The position numbers and the translations under genes are program-made. The notes beneath the pieces were generated by a model that worked only from the letters and a program-made list of their open reading frames with translations, had not been told where the DNA came from and did no database searches. Source: Cohnella candidum (GTDB taxonomy: Bacteria; Bacillota; Bacilli; Paenibacillales; Paenibacillaceae). From it: DNA of 64,000 bases. Position 1 is the first letter of the stretch. Each line of letters begins with the position of its first letter. Of this stretch, positions 17,061 to 25,644 are shown in pieces. The DNA lies in assembly GCF_003713065.1 (NCBI RefSeq), contig NZ_CP033433.1:4155001-4219000 (forward strand). The letters are read 5' to 3'.

Positions 17061-18005
17061 TCATTGGTATCGGGCCAACATCTCGGAGAGCCTCCGCCGG
17101 ATCGAATCCTTCAATTCTGCAGGCTCCTTCAGCTCCGCTTCGTTTCCTAGTCCGATGAAGAACTCCGTGTAAAAAGGGATATCGCCGCGCGACACGTCAT
17201 TATCGATCGCGCCGCTTCCGTCTTCGCGCACGTCCAGCAAGGGGGCTAGCCACAATTCGGATTCGCAACGTTGGACGCCGGCACGACTGAGTTCCGCCCG
17301 GAGGCGTATAGGTTCCCTCGGCTTAGCGGACGCACGCCGGCTAAGACTTACGTCGCCTAGATCGAGCGGCTCCGTGCCGGATGCGTCGTAAGCCGCCTCG
17401 CGAATCCGGTCGCACCTGAACACGCGGAAACCCTGGCGCAGGAAGCAGTAGGCCGTACAATACCAAAAGCCGTTGCTCGCGTAAATGCAAACCGGCTGAA
17501 TACGGCGGCTGCCCGCCTCCTCTCCCTTCGACTCGTATTCGACGACGAGCACCTTCCGATGTACGGCAGCGTCAAGAAGAATGGCCAAGCAAGGGGCATC
17601 GCCCCGCCTTGTCGGGGTAATGAAGTCGACCCGGTTCTTCATGCCGTCGATCCGGTCCCGGACGTCCCCGGGCATATGGAGGTAGAACTTGCTCAGCGCC
17701 GAGGCGGATTCCGCTTCGAACGGCAACGAGGAGTAATGGCGCAGGGCATGCACCGCAAAGAACATCGCCACCGCCTCTCCCTCCGTAAATGCGATCGGAG
17801 GCAGCACCCGCTCCCTGATGACCTGATACCCGCCATGCGGACCAACTTCCGAGTAGAGCGGCACCCCCAGCTCGCTAAGCTCCTGTAAATCCCTTAGAAT
17901 TGTACGCTTGGAAACGCCGAATTCGTCGGCAAGCTCCTGAACCTTGAACCGCCGCTTCCGGTTAACGGTCATCATCAGTTCCATCAATCTTTTGGATTTG
18001 GGCAT
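17061..18005 (-). CDS. YafY-type HTH-11/WYL-domain regulator
   Basis: 314 residues from ATG 18005 (AGAAGG upstream; an in-frame ATG at 18047 has no ribosome site). The N-terminal winged helix is KVQELADEFGVSKRTILRDL. A WYL domain runs from about residue 135, with the motif degenerate as GFWYCTAYCFLRQGFRVFRCDRI, followed by a WCX extension. WYL domains sense ligands or nucleic acids. It is divergent from the DHA1 pump and most likely its regulator. Confidence 0.87.
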   Translation of the reverse strand: MPKSKRLMELMMTVNRKRRFKVQELADEFGVSKRTILRDLQELSELGVPLYSEVGPHGGYQVIRERVLPPIAFTEGEAVAMFFAVHALRHYSSLPFEAESASALSKFYLHMPGDVRDRIDGMKNRVDFITPTRRGDAPCLAILLDAAVHRKVLVVEYESKGEEAGSRRIQPVCIYASNGFWYCTAYCFLRQGFRVFRCDRIREAAYDASGTEPLDLGDVSLSRRASAKPREPIRLRAELSRAGVQRCESELWLAPLLDVREDGSGAIDNDVSRGDIPFYTEFFIGLGNEAELKEPAELKDSIRRRLSEMLARYQ

Positions 18006-18041
18006 TCCGACTACCTTCTTTATCCTAATTAGATGTGTTGA

Positions 18042-18056
18042 TGACATGTTCTGTCA
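18042..18056. promoter_or_regulatory. Candidate operator between WYL regulator and pump genes
   Basis: TGACATGTTCTGTCA has perfect 5-bp arms (TGACA/TGTCA) in the 108-bp divergent promoter. Short, so only suggestive. Confidence 0.4.
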
Positions 18057-18113
18057 CTATTATGCCTTAGAATATTGACAGCAAGCAACACTAACCAATA
18101 GGAGTGATCGACC

Positions 18114-19304
18114 GTGAGTAAGTATACCGTACTCTTCTTTCTCATCATGTTCATGATCGGAACCGATACGTTCATTATTTCTCCCTTGCTCCCGACGTTG
18201 CAAGAGCAATTCGGCGTGTCGACGGGGGTCGCCGGATGGATGCTAGGCGCCTACACGCTCAGCTCGGCCGTCTTCGCCTTAATCGCCGGGCCTCTGTCCG
18301 ACGGCTGGAACCGGAGAACCGTTCTGATATGCGGCTTACTCGGATTCTCCATCTCGACGGCTCTATGCGGATTTGCAGACAGCTTCTGGACGATGTGCCT
18401 GTTCCGTTTCCTTGCCGGCATAAGCGCGGCGTTCACCGCGCCGCAGGTGTGGGCTTCCATCCCCACCGTCGTAGCTCCAGCCAAAATAACGAAGACAATG
18501 GGCATCGCCTTCTCGGGACTCGCCGCATCCCAAGCGCTTGGCGTGCCGATCGGTAGCTGGCTTGCGAACTCGAACTGGTCCGTTCCGTTCTGGACGATCG
18601 GAATATCTTCGTTGTTGCTCGTCGTCTTCGCCTACTTCTTGCTGCCCGACATGAAGCCAGCCGCGAACAAGGGCGAGCGGAAGTCGATCCTTAGCCGATA
18701 TGTCCCCCTGATCACGAGCGGCAAAGCGAGGAGCGGCTTCCTCGCCTACCTGCTCCTTCACTTGGCCGTTGGTACCTCGTTCGCCTTCTTAGGCAAGTGG
18801 ATGGCCGATCGCTTCGAGCTCCCCGTCGGGCAAATCGGCACCGTCATGATCTTCCTCGGCTTCGGCAATCTGTTCGGAAGCATGATCAGCTCGTATTTCT
18901 CTCGAAAACTAAGCAATGCGAACACGATTGCGACAGGTATGGTGCTGCTCGTAGCGTTGTACGCGGTCGTGCCCCAACTTACGAGCGTCATTAGCGTGAG
19001 AATCGTCTATCTGATCATTTTCACGACGCTCGGGATCGTCTTCCCGATCGTTATGGGTGCGCTTACCTCGCTTAACGCTTCCATCCGGGGAACGATCTCC
19101 AGTCTGGCCAACTCGACGATGAATGGCGCGAACACGTTCGGCGCGTGGGTTGCCGGCTTGCTCTATGTCCAGTTCGGCGGCTATTCGTCGATCGGTATCT
19201 TCTCCGCGGTCTGCATGGCACTCTCGCTCGGAACGTTCATGTTGGGCGGCATCTTCGGGAGAAAAGAGGTTCGTTCAGGCACGGGATCGGCTTCCGCAAC
19301 TTAA
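18114..19304 (+). CDS. DHA1-family MFS efflux transporter
   Basis: 396 residues and 12 predicted helices, as in Bmr/YdhP-type DHA1 drug antiporters. Motif A after helix 2 reads GPLSDGWNRRTVLICG. Helix 4 has FRFLAGISAAFTAPQVWASI and helix 5 ALGVPIGSWLA, the antiporter motif C region. The start is GTG 18114 after AGGAG. It is probably controlled by the divergent WYL regulator. The substrate may be a drug, sugar or amino acid and cannot be told. It is the main cargo of cassette B. Confidence 0.9.
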   Translation: MSKYTVLFFLIMFMIGTDTFIISPLLPTLQEQFGVSTGVAGWMLGAYTLSSAVFALIAGPLSDGWNRRTVLICGLLGFSISTALCGFADSFWTMCLFRFLAGISAAFTAPQVWASIPTVVAPAKITKTMGIAFSGLAASQALGVPIGSWLANSNWSVPFWTIGISSLLLVVFAYFLLPDMKPAANKGERKSILSRYVPLITSGKARSGFLAYLLLHLAVGTSFAFLGKWMADRFELPVGQIGTVMIFLGFGNLFGSMISSYFSRKLSNANTIATGMVLLVALYAVVPQLTSVISVRIVYLIIFTTLGIVFPIVMGALTSLNASIRGTISSLANSTMNGANTFGAWVAGLLYVQFGGYSSIGIFSAVCMALSLGTFMLGGIFGRKEVRSGTGSASAT

Positions 19305-19405
19305 GCTAAAGCAAATAAGAGAAGCCCTTCAACGGCTATATTCCGCCGGAGAGCTGCTCATGCTTTAAGGATCTGGCACAAAGGACTGCGCCAACCAAAT
19401 GTTTA

Positions 19406-19489
19406 ATTATCTTGGCAATACTCGACGTGATTTTTCCGGTGGCGGGATGGTTATCCGATCGGTTTGGCACGAAACGCAACTATATTTAG
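19406..19489 (+). pseudogene. Fragment of a second MFS transporter next to rlmH
   Basis: In one frame the DNA reads ILDVIFPVAGWLSDRFGTKR, the end of helix 2 plus MFS motif A, then a TAG stop; no start or further homology. The rest of 19305-19495 shows no gene. It is a relic at the right edge of cassette B. Confidence 0.6.
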
Positions 19490-19495
19490 CAACAA

Positions 19496-19523
19496 TTCGC
19501 CGTTACTTGTGATAAGGTTCTCC
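19496..19523. other. Functional attachment site in the rlmH 3' end (att1)
   Basis: TTACTTGTGATAAGGTTC (19503-19520) holds the rlmH stop codon and last codons and is the reference for att2 and att3. In staphylococci the 3' end of rlmH (orfX) is the insertion target of SCC elements, by Ccr serine recombinases at the ..E-A-Y-H-K-stop codons. Here the protein end is ..GEPYHK. Confidence 0.75.
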
Positions 19524-19982
19524 CCGATTGATCTTGAACGCGCGATAAATCTGCTCCAGCAGAATAACCCGCATCAACTGATGCGGGTAGGTCATGCGGC
19601 CGAAGCTCAGGCGCTTGTCCGCCCGCGACAGCACCGCCGGCGACAGACCGAGCGAGCCGCCGATGACGAAGGCGACGGAGCCGCCGCCGTACACGGCTTG
19701 CTTCTCCAGATGCGCGGCGAGCTGCTCGCTCGACCACGTCTCGCCGTCGATCGCGAGCGCGATCACGTGCGCGTCCGGCTTCAGCGCCGCCAGGATACGC
19801 TCGCCCTCGCGCGTGCGCACCATCTCTTCCTCCGCCGGACTCATCGAGTCCGGCGTTTTCTCGTCCGGAAGCTCGCGGATGTCTAGCCGCGCGTAAGGGC
19901 CCAGCCGTTTGGCGTATTCCGCGATACCGTCCGTCCAATACTTTTCCTTCAGCTTCCCGACACAGACAACTTGGATCTGCAT
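19503..19982 (-). CDS. rlmH: 23S rRNA pseudouridine-1915 N3-methyltransferase
   Basis: 159 residues, the exact family length. SPOUT fold: [16 protein letters not shown] at the start, the SAM-binding trefoil knot with [14 protein letters not shown], and the C-terminus [25 protein letters not shown] then GEPYHK. It uses SAM to methylate Psi1915 in helix 69 of 23S rRNA on assembled ribosomes. The start ATG overlaps the stop of the YwbE-like gene by one base, so the two are co-translated. Its 3' end is the presumed integration site for the left-hand cassettes and remains intact. Confidence 0.97.
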   Translation of the reverse strand: MQIQVVCVGKLKEKYWTDGIAEYAKRLGPYARLDIRELPDEKTPDSMSPAEEEMVRTREGERILAALKPDAHVIALAIDGETWSSEQLAAHLEKQAVYGGGSVAFVIGGSLGLSPAVLSRADKRLSFGRMTYPHQLMRVILLEQIYRAFKINRGEPYHK

Positions 19983-20200
19983 TAGCCGTTGCCTCCGCTC
20001 GGCCCGATGATATTCTGCACGCGCCCGACTTGTCCATCCTGCAGCCGCACCTTGATGCCATGCGGATGCGTCGGCGAGTTGGTCAGCAAATCCTTCACGA
20101 TCCCGCGCGTCAAAGCGCCGGTCCGCTGGTCTTTTTTTAACACGATGTCCACTTCCAGGCCCGGACGCACGTCGTTCCGGATTTTCCCGCTTCCTGCCAT
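19982..20200 (-). CDS. YwbE-family small protein (DUF2196)
   Basis: 72 residues, [20 protein letters not shown] then [21 protein letters not shown] and [10 protein letters not shown]. This is the KOW-like beta-barrel DUF2196/YwbE family, probably nucleic-acid binding. It immediately precedes and overlaps rlmH, which hints at a ribosome-related role, but none has been shown to my knowledge. Confidence 0.88.
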   Translation of the reverse strand: MAGSGKIRNDVRPGLEVDIVLKKDQRTGALTRGIVKDLLTNSPTHPHGIKVRLQDGQVGRVQNIIGPSGGNG

Positions 20201-20358
20201 AACCGTTTATCTCCCCGTTTCTTCAAGCTCATTGCCCTAATGTTAGCACACGCCGCTTCCTCGACCAAACGCCGAATAAGTTGCCCGTTATCCTCCATAA
20301 TAGGATGAGGCAACCGTCCGCTTTACCGACAGCGAAGACAGAATGGAGGATGCGCAGC

Positions 20359-20553
20359 ATGCTCAGCAATCTCGAAAGCGACTACGACTGCTCCCACGCG
20401 GGAGAAGACCTTCACCAGCTCAAACAGGAGCTCGCGGAGCTGCGGGGCCGTGGCGGCGAAGATCAGCAGTCGCAGGAAACGATCAACCGTCTCGAAAACC
20501 AGATCAACTTCATCCTGAACAAATGCAGTATCAACCCTTCGTCCATCACCTAG
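20359..20553 (+). CDS. Small hypothetical protein
   Basis: 64 residues from ATG 20359, chosen for the GGAGG at 20345-20349 (nine bases). The sequence MLSNLESDYDCSHAG is followed by a charged helix (EDLHQLKQELAELRG) and NRLENQINFILNKC, so a short coiled coil is likely. No family recognised. It is divergent from the YwbE-rlmH pair and ends at a bidirectional terminator. Confidence 0.65.
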   Translation: MLSNLESDYDCSHAGEDLHQLKQELAELRGRGGEDQQSQETINRLENQINFILNKCSINPSSIT

Positions 20554-20566
20554 CCGCAAGTCCAAA

Positions 20567-20611
20567 CAAAAACGGCCTCTTCCGCCACCCAAGGCGAAAA
20601 GGCCGTTTTTG
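20567..20611. terminator. Bidirectional terminator
   Basis: AAAACGGCCT...AGGCCGTTTT stem, with T-run on the plus strand and A-run ahead. It serves the small ORF and the converging YhgE-type gene. Confidence 0.85.
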
Positions 20612-20626
20612 CTTCATTCGAAAATA

Positions 20627-21823
20627 TTACCGTGCTTGTGCCGGAGCCGCACCAGCCGATCCCCCAGCCGCAAACTGCACACGCCCCTTGCGAAGCGCCG
20701 ACGCCAACACCGCGGCCAAGCTCACCCCGGCAATGCCCCACAGCACGCCGTAAGACAATCCCATACCGTGCTCGCCGCCGAAATACATCAGGTTGCGCAA
20801 TCCCGAAGCGACATACCGGAATGGCGTCCAGGAGTACAGCCAATCCTGAGTAGCCTGCGGCATAAACTCAGGCGCCAGATTGAGGACCGGCAGCGAGAAG
20901 AACAGCAGGAGCACGAGGATCGCCACCGCCGGAATGCCGATCCAGTTGAACAACGCGGTCTGCATCAGGAAGAATGCAGACGCCGCCAACCACAAGAACA
21001 GCCATGTCGTCGACTGATCGGCGATCTCCATCCCGTACCAGGAATGGGCCATCCAGACGAGGAAGCCGGAAGCTCCCGCCGCAAGCGCCAGTCCGATGAC
21101 GGTTTGCCCCGCCACGGCACTCCGTCGGCCGCCGTGAACAGTCGCCGCCTTCGAAGCGAAGAACAGCAGCACGCTCATGACCAGGCAGCCCATCCAAATA
21201 ATCTGCGTCAGCATGTTCGGCGCGCTTCCGCCTCCGTTATTGCTGCCTACCGGATGTACGGAAATCTCTTGCGTGCCGAAAGGCGCCAGCAGCGCATGCA
21301 CCGAACCGACCGAAATTTGCTGAACGCGCTGTCCGACCTGCTCAAGAAGCTGCGCGGACAATTCGGCCGAGACGTTTTTCGCGACTTGCTGCAGGATGGA
21401 TTTCGCCGCAGCCACGCCTTGGGCGCTCATGCCCTCGTTATAATACAACTTCACCGTTGACGGTTTCGGCTCCGGCGATTGGATCGACAGCAGTCCCGCG
21501 CTGAAATCCGCCGGCAGCACGAGCGCGCCGTACACCTCTTGGCGATCCATCGCAGCCGCCGCTTCCCCTTCCGTCCCGAGCACTTTCCATTTCACCGGAA
21601 GCTGAGCGAGCCCCGTCACTTTCTCTTTTACCATCCCGCCCGCAGCCAGCTCCCCTCCTGTCGGCAGTTCAGCCGGCTTGTCGAGTACGACCAGCGCGAT
21701 CGGGAGTCCCTGCGGCTTCGCCCCGAGCACCGACCCCATCATCGCCAGCCCGAAAACCATGAGCACCACAGTCACCGCGATGACCGCGATCCGGACGAAC
21801 TTTTGTTGAACGAACATTTTCAT
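20627..21823 (-). CDS. YhgE/Pip-type membrane protein (ABC-2-like, DUF3533)
   Basis: 398 residues. One N-terminal helix (VRIAVIAVTVVLMVFGLAMM), a ~190-residue extracellular region with the family feature that a small residue change is possible (YGALVLPADFSAGLLS), then five or six helices. The C-terminus is Ala/Gly-rich. This is the fold of YhgE/Pip and ABC-2 permeases, linked to phage infection receptors and to export or efflux. It is divergent from a TetR gene, as in the yhgD-yhgE pair of Bacillus. Confidence 0.82.
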   Translation of the reverse strand: MKMFVQQKFVRIAVIAVTVVLMVFGLAMMGSVLGAKPQGLPIALVVLDKPAELPTGGELAAGGMVKEKVTGLAQLPVKWKVLGTEGEAAAAMDRQEVYGALVLPADFSAGLLSIQSPEPKPSTVKLYYNEGMSAQGVAAAKSILQQVAKNVSAELSAQLLEQVGQRVQQISVGSVHALLAPFGTQEISVHPVGSNNGGGSAPNMLTQIIWMGCLVMSVLLFFASKAATVHGGRRSAVAGQTVIGLALAAGASGFLVWMAHSWYGMEIADQSTTWLFLWLAASAFFLMQTALFNWIGIPAVAILVLLLFFSLPVLNLAPEFMPQATQDWLYSWTPFRYVASGLRNLMYFGGEHGMGLSYGVLWGIAGVSLAAVLASALRKGRVQFAAGGSAGAAPAQAR

Positions 21824-21840
21824 GTCTCTTCACCCCATTA

Positions 21841-21884
21841 AATAATGAACACGCTGTTGATTAATGGTCACGCTGTTAATTATA
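21841..21884. promoter_or_regulatory. Direct repeats in the YhgE/TetR divergent promoter
   Basis: CACGCTGTT occurs at 21850-21858 and 21869-21877, each followed by an AT-rich ATTAAT/AATTAT stretch (19-bp period). Candidate binding site for the divergent TetR protein. Confidence 0.45.
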
Positions 21885-21997
21885 ATGATGGAGAAGAGAA
21901 CGGCAATCATCAGTTGCTTCCGAATATGTTCAATATTCAACACTTCTCCTTCAAAGTGTCGGATATTTCCAAAAAAATGGAGAAAGCGGGCTCCCTC

Positions 21998-22639
21998 ATG
22001 ACCGACCATACCCCCAACGCCGACAAGCCATCCGCCGACCGCAGAACGCTTAGAACCCGAAAACTGCTTCGCCAAGCTTTGGTGGAACTCATCGAGGAGA
22101 AGGGTCTTGAAGGCATTACGGTCAGCGACCTGACCTCGCGCGCCGAGATCAACCGGGGAACCTTCTATCTCCATTACAAGGACGTGTACGATCTGCTTGA
22201 ACAGCTGCAGACCGAGATTTTGGAAGGTCTCGCCTCTCTCGCGACGAAGATGGATTTCCTCGAGCTCGTCGAATATGCGCATCGCAACGAGGCCTACCCG
22301 GCGTTATTGACCATTTTCGAATATTGGAGCCGCCATGCCGACTTCTGCAAAGCCATTCTGGGGCCCAAAGGCGACCCGTCTTTCGCACCCCGCGTCAAAG
22401 AAATGATGAAAGACAAAATCTACAGCAAAGTCGTAGGTGCCGCACCGCCGGAGCGCGTGGATACCTTCGGGATTCCGATGGATTATATTTTGGCTTACAT
22501 GTCATCGGCCAACATCGGCCTCATCCAGCATTGGTTCGAATCCGGCAAGCGGCAGTCGCCCCGCGATATCGCGGTGATCATGACCCGCCTCGTCGGCCAA
22601 GGTCCTATCGTCGCGTCCGGATTCCTTGGCGGTCCATGA
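21998..22639 (+). CDS. TetR/AcrR-family regulator
   Basis: 213 residues from ATG 21998 (GGAGAAAG upstream); a longer in-frame ORF begins at 21845 but runs through the promoter region. Helix-turn-helix: TRKLLRQALVELIEEKGLEG, then SRAEINRGTFYLHYKDVYDLL. The C-terminal domain resembles the DhaS/YhgD-type TetR_C. Probable repressor of the divergent YhgE-type gene. Its last 35 bp overlap the 3' end of the converging gene at 22605. Confidence 0.88.
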   Translation: MTDHTPNADKPSADRRTLRTRKLLRQALVELIEEKGLEGITVSDLTSRAEINRGTFYLHYKDVYDLLEQLQTEILEGLASLATKMDFLELVEYAHRNEAYPALLTIFEYWSRHADFCKAILGPKGDPSFAPRVKEMMKDKIYSKVVGAAPPERVDTFGIPMDYILAYMSSANIGLIQHWFESGKRQSPRDIAVIMTRLVGQGPIVASGFLGGP

Positions 22640-23117
22640 GCTTGATCATCAAGTGGTATATCCACACGTATAGGGCATACACGACCAGATAAACACACAA
22701 GGAATAGCCGAGGTTCCAGCCTTTATAGGTATACACGCGAACCCAGTGGGCAAGGCCCTCCAACACGACGGAAACGAAGGAACCGCCCGCAACGTAGAGG
22801 ACTCGGCGCCAACCTCCCGGCTTCCATCTATCGTAGAAGTACAAGAACAGGTAGGTCGTCGGCGGATAAACGAAATAATAGATGAAGGCGTCCATAATTT
22901 CATATTTGGACGTGTCGCTGACATCGTATAAGTTAACGGGTTCGACCGCGATCAATGCGTCCACCGTCTGCGAAATGAACAACGTGAACATGACGAAGAC
23001 GGTGGTCAGAACGGCGGAAAACCGTTTGGGAAGCAAGAGGGCGGCGGCGAAAACGACGATGCCGGACAGCAGCGAGAACCATTCGTTGAGATCGAAACGT
23101 TCAGGAGGATACAGCAT
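22605..23117 (-). CDS. CBO0543-type membrane protein
   Basis: 170 residues from ATG 23117 (GTG 23129 possible). Five helices; typical features are YPPERFDLNEW, the central YYFVYPPTTYLFLYFYDRW and VVLEGLAHWV. This resembles the CBO0543 family of spore-former membrane proteins with no known function. The start overlaps the end of the next upstream gene (23101), so the two are translationally coupled. Confidence 0.7.
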   Translation of the reverse strand: MLYPPERFDLNEWFSLLSGIVVFAAALLLPKRFSAVLTTVFVMFTLFISQTVDALIAVEPVNLYDVSDTSKYEIMDAFIYYFVYPPTTYLFLYFYDRWKPGGWRRVLYVAGGSFVSVVLEGLAHWVRVYTYKGWNLGYSLCVYLVVYALYVWIYHLMIKLMDRQGIRTRR

Positions 23118-23595
23118 CGCGGTTCCCACTCTTTCTCAGCAGCATCCGGAACCATACGCAGAAGAGCGCCGTTTCGGCCAGTACTGCCAGCCACATGACG
23201 ATGGCATGCTTCGTTTTCCATCCGGTGAATTCCATGACGCCTAACCTTTCGTACAGGCCGTAAAGCCCCGTTAGAAGAAGAACCCATGCCGCAGAAAGCA
23301 GAATTTTGAGAAAATAGTGGTCCCGCAAACGAAACAGCCCATAGAGAAGCCACACCGTGAGGAGCGGAAACAAGACGAGCTGGCTGAGTTTGAAGATCGT
23401 GAAAGCGGAAGCGGTGTCGGCGATTTCAAAAAGCTTGAAATTGTCGGGAACGACCGAGTGCAGCTGCTGAATGGAAGTTGCGGCGGCCATATAGTAAACG
23501 ATCTTCTCCAGCAGCAGGAAGGTATGCTGCATCCAGCGGAGAGAGATCAGAGCGCCTAAGCAGAGCACAGCCATGACCGCGACCGCAATGATCAT
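23101..23595 (-). CDS. Membrane protein, partner of the CBO0543-type gene
   Basis: 164 residues from ATG 23595 (GGAGGGG ahead). Four to five helices (MIIAVAVMAVLCLGALISL, YFLKILLSAAWVLLLTGLYG, AIVMWLAVLAETALFCVWF). It is probably the same broad group as its downstream neighbour; tandem pairs of such genes are common in spore formers. Function unknown. Confidence 0.7.
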   Translation of the reverse strand: MIIAVAVMAVLCLGALISLRWMQHTFLLLEKIVYYMAAATSIQQLHSVVPDNFKLFEIADTASAFTIFKLSQLVLFPLLTVWLLYGLFRLRDHYFLKILLSAAWVLLLTGLYGLYERLGVMEFTGWKTKHAIVMWLAVLAETALFCVWFRMLLRKSGNRDAVSS

Positions 23596-23689
23596 TTCTG
23601 CATCCCCTCCACCGCTTGCTTGCCGCAAGTTTTAATACAGGTTTTTCCGCTTTGGAAATTCTTATTCGGCAAAGCCTTTAACATGGCAA

Positions 23690-23727
23690 AAAAGCCGGCA
23701 CCGCTCATGAACGCGGTTGCCGGCTTT
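23690..23727 (-). terminator. Terminator of the DEAD-box helicase gene
   Basis: AAAGCCGGCA...TGCCGGCTTT; T6 follows on the minus strand. Confidence 0.85.
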
Positions 23728-23741
23728 ACGTTTTAATCGAC

Positions 23742-25151
23742 TCAACGGGATTTGTTGCGCAACGAGCGGATCGGCGACTTTTTGCCGCTGCCGCCCCCCG
23801 GGCCTCTGCCCTGCGGCTTGCCGCCTTGCGGACCGCCGCCGTGTCCCCGGCCGCCGCTTTCGCCTCCGCGGTTACTGCGTCCTCCGCCGCGGTTATCCTG
23901 CTGCGGACGCCCGCCGCGTCCACCGCCTTGCTGCGGTCTCCCTCCACCGCCGCCGGCGCGATTGCCACCTCGACCGCCTTGCTGCGACCGGCTGCCACGT
24001 CCTTCGCCGCCGGCGCGTTCGCGCGTCGCCCCGCCGTCTCCGGCGTCAAGGCGAACCCGCTCCATCGCCATGCCGATGGCGTTTTCGATATCCGCCAGCT
24101 CCGGCTTGTCCCGCGGCGCCACGAACGTGATTGCGAGACCCGAAGCGCCTGCACGGCCTGTTCGGCCGATCCGGTGGATATAGCTGTCCACGTCCTGCGG
24201 AATGTCGTAGTTATAGACGTGCGTGACGCCCTCCACGTCGAGCCCCCGCGCCGCCACGTCCGTCGCGACGAGAAGCTGAAGCTTGGCCTGGCGGAACCGG
24301 GTCATGACCTGCTCCCGCTTCGCCTGCGACAAGTCGCCGTGGAGCTCATCCGAGTTGTAGCCGGCCTGCTGAAGCGCCTCGTTCAGCGTGCTGGCCCGCC
24401 GCTTCGTCCGGCAGAAAATCATCGCCAGGAAAGGCTGCTGCTCGTCGATCAGCTTGCACAGCGCCGACTGCTTGGCGCGGTCTGTCGTCTCCACCGCCCA
24501 CTGGCGGATGTCCTTCACCGTCACCTGCGTGCCTTTCACCGTCACTTCCTCCGGCTTGTCCATGAACCGGGTCGCCAAGCCCCGCACGTTCGCCGGCATC
24601 GTCGCCGAGAACAGCAAGGATTGCCGCCGGTACGGAACGGCCCGCAGGATTTCTTCCACTTCGTTCAAGAAGCCCATGTGCAGCATCTGGTCCGCCTCGT
24701 CGAGGACAAGCACCTTCACGCGAGACAGATCGATCGTCTCCCGCCGCAGGTGATCGAGCAGCCGCCCCGGCGTACAGACGATGATGTGCATGCTCTTCTG
24801 CAGCTTATGCAGCTGCGCTTCGACGTCCTGGCCGCCGTAGACGGCCAGCACGCGATAATCCGTGCCAGCGGTCAGCTTCTTCACTTCCGCCGTAATCTGA
24901 ATCGCCAGCTCACGCGTCGGACTGACGATCAAGCCCTGTACGTAAGGCGCCGAAGGATCGAGCCGCTCCAGCATCGGCAGTACGAACGCGAGCGTCTTGC
25001 CCGTGCCCGTCTGCGCCTGGCCGATCACGTCCCGCCCCGCCAGGATCGGCGGTATCGCTTGCGTCTGAATCGGAGTCGGCTTCGCGATTCCCATCTTGCG
25101 GAGCAGCGCCGCCCTTTCCTCCCCAATTCCTAATTCTTCAAAACTTGCCAT
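23742..25151 (-). CDS. DEAD-box ATP-dependent RNA helicase (CshA/DbpA-like)
   Basis: 469 residues with all core motifs: Q-motif [11 protein letters not shown], motif [29 protein letters not shown] in [13 protein letters not shown], then RecA-2 with [12 protein letters not shown] and [10 protein letters not shown]. Core ends near residue 360. The last ~90 residues are Gly/Arg/Gln-rich (RGG-type) with a basic end, an RNA-binding tail. Likely roles are RNA remodelling, ribosome assembly, decay and cold adaptation. A hairpin with a T-run lies in the leader (25237-25277). Confidence 0.93.
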   Translation of the reverse strand: MASFEELGIGEERAALLRKMGIAKPTPIQTQAIPPILAGRDVIGQAQTGTGKTLAFVLPMLERLDPSAPYVQGLIVSPTRELAIQITAEVKKLTAGTDYRVLAVYGGQDVEAQLHKLQKSMHIIVCTPGRLLDHLRRETIDLSRVKVLVLDEADQMLHMGFLNEVEEILRAVPYRRQSLLFSATMPANVRGLATRFMDKPEEVTVKGTQVTVKDIRQWAVETTDRAKQSALCKLIDEQQPFLAMIFCRTKRRASTLNEALQQAGYNSDELHGDLSQAKREQVMTRFRQAKLQLLVATDVAARGLDVEGVTHVYNYDIPQDVDSYIHRIGRTGRAGASGLAITFVAPRDKPELADIENAIGMAMERVRLDAGDGGATRERAGGEGRGSRSQQGGRGGNRAGGGGGRPQQGGGRGGRPQQDNRGGGRSNRGGESGGRGHGGGPQGGKPQGRGPGGGSGKKSPIRSLRNKSR

Positions 25152-25236
25152 ATCAGCACCTCATCCGGTTATCGTACATTTGTATCTGCCTTTCCTATCG
25201 TACCATATCCAGGCAACCCGCATCCTCCGCCGATGG

Positions 25237-25277
25237 CAAAAACCCGCTCCCTCCCGTCAACGCGGGATAAGCGGGTT
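25237..25277 (-). terminator. Hairpin with T-run in the helicase leader (possible attenuator)
   Basis: AACCCGCT (25241-25248) pairs with AGCGGGTT (25270-25277), with an inner CCCG/CGGG stem. On the minus strand TTTTTG follows, 86 bases before the helicase ATG. No minus-strand gene ends nearby, so it may act as a leader terminator for the helicase. Confidence 0.5.
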
Positions 25278-25339
25278 CGGCTGGACGTATAAAGCCGCGT
25301 CGCGTTCGACCATCCTATTTCCAGGAGGTGAATCCGAAC

Positions 25340-25495
25340 ATGGCCAAAGACGTGCTCTGCGAAGTGAATTCCTGCAAGTACTGGGCGCCGGGCAATCAAT
25401 GCAACGCCTCGTCCATCTACGTCGTCAACAACCGCAACAAGCAAGCTTCCCAATCCGAAGAAACTGACTGCAAAACGTTCGAACCGAAGCTCTAA
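25340..25495 (+). CDS. DUF1540 small cysteine protein
   Basis: 51 residues from ATG 25340 with CCAGGAGGTG nine bases ahead. MAKDVLCEVNSCKYWAPGNQ continues with a third cysteine (QCNAS) and a fourth near the end (TDCKTF): the four-Cys DUF1540 pattern, probably metal-binding. Common in spore-forming Firmicutes; function not established. Confidence 0.9.
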   Translation: MAKDVLCEVNSCKYWAPGNQCNASSIYVVNNRNKQASQSEETDCKTFEPKL

Positions 25496-25644
25496 TCCGG
25501 AGCGAGGGTCCCTTACCCTTGCGCCAGCGACACCTGAATGGCGGTTTCGGCCCTCACCGGCCGGAGCCGCTTTTCCTTGCTTCGTCACTTATTGTAGCCA
25601 ATAGTGAGAATGATTATCACCTTGCGCGCCAATTTCCGCCAACT

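Larger units (their letters stand above)
16382..19506. mobile_element. Candidate SCC-like cassette B (about 3.1 kb)
   Basis: Lies between att2 and the functional rlmH tail. Its terminal inverted repeats are ATAACGGCGAA (16405-16415) and TTCGCCGTTAC (19496-19506), 10 of 11 bases complementary. Cargo: VOC protein, YafY/WYL regulator, DHA1 pump and a fragment of another MFS gene. No recombinase. The small size and lack of ccr-type genes resemble ccr-less SCC-like elements of staphylococci; mobility is inference. Confidence 0.65.

Noticed and set aside
18075..18103. TTGACA before the DHA1 pump gene as a -35 box
   Set aside because: No acceptable -10 sequence at 16-18 bases; the ribosome site is already there.
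21845..21997. Longer N-terminus for the TetR protein
   Set aside because: It would translate the promoter/operator region, and the start at 21998 has a better ribosome site and fits the family length.
23780..24060. GC-rich low-complexity tract
   Set aside because: It encodes the Gly/Arg/Gln-rich tail of the DEAD-box helicase.
23826..25133. 435-codon plus-strand open frame opposite the DEAD-box helicase
   Set aside because: Shadow frame; all helicase motifs are on the minus strand.
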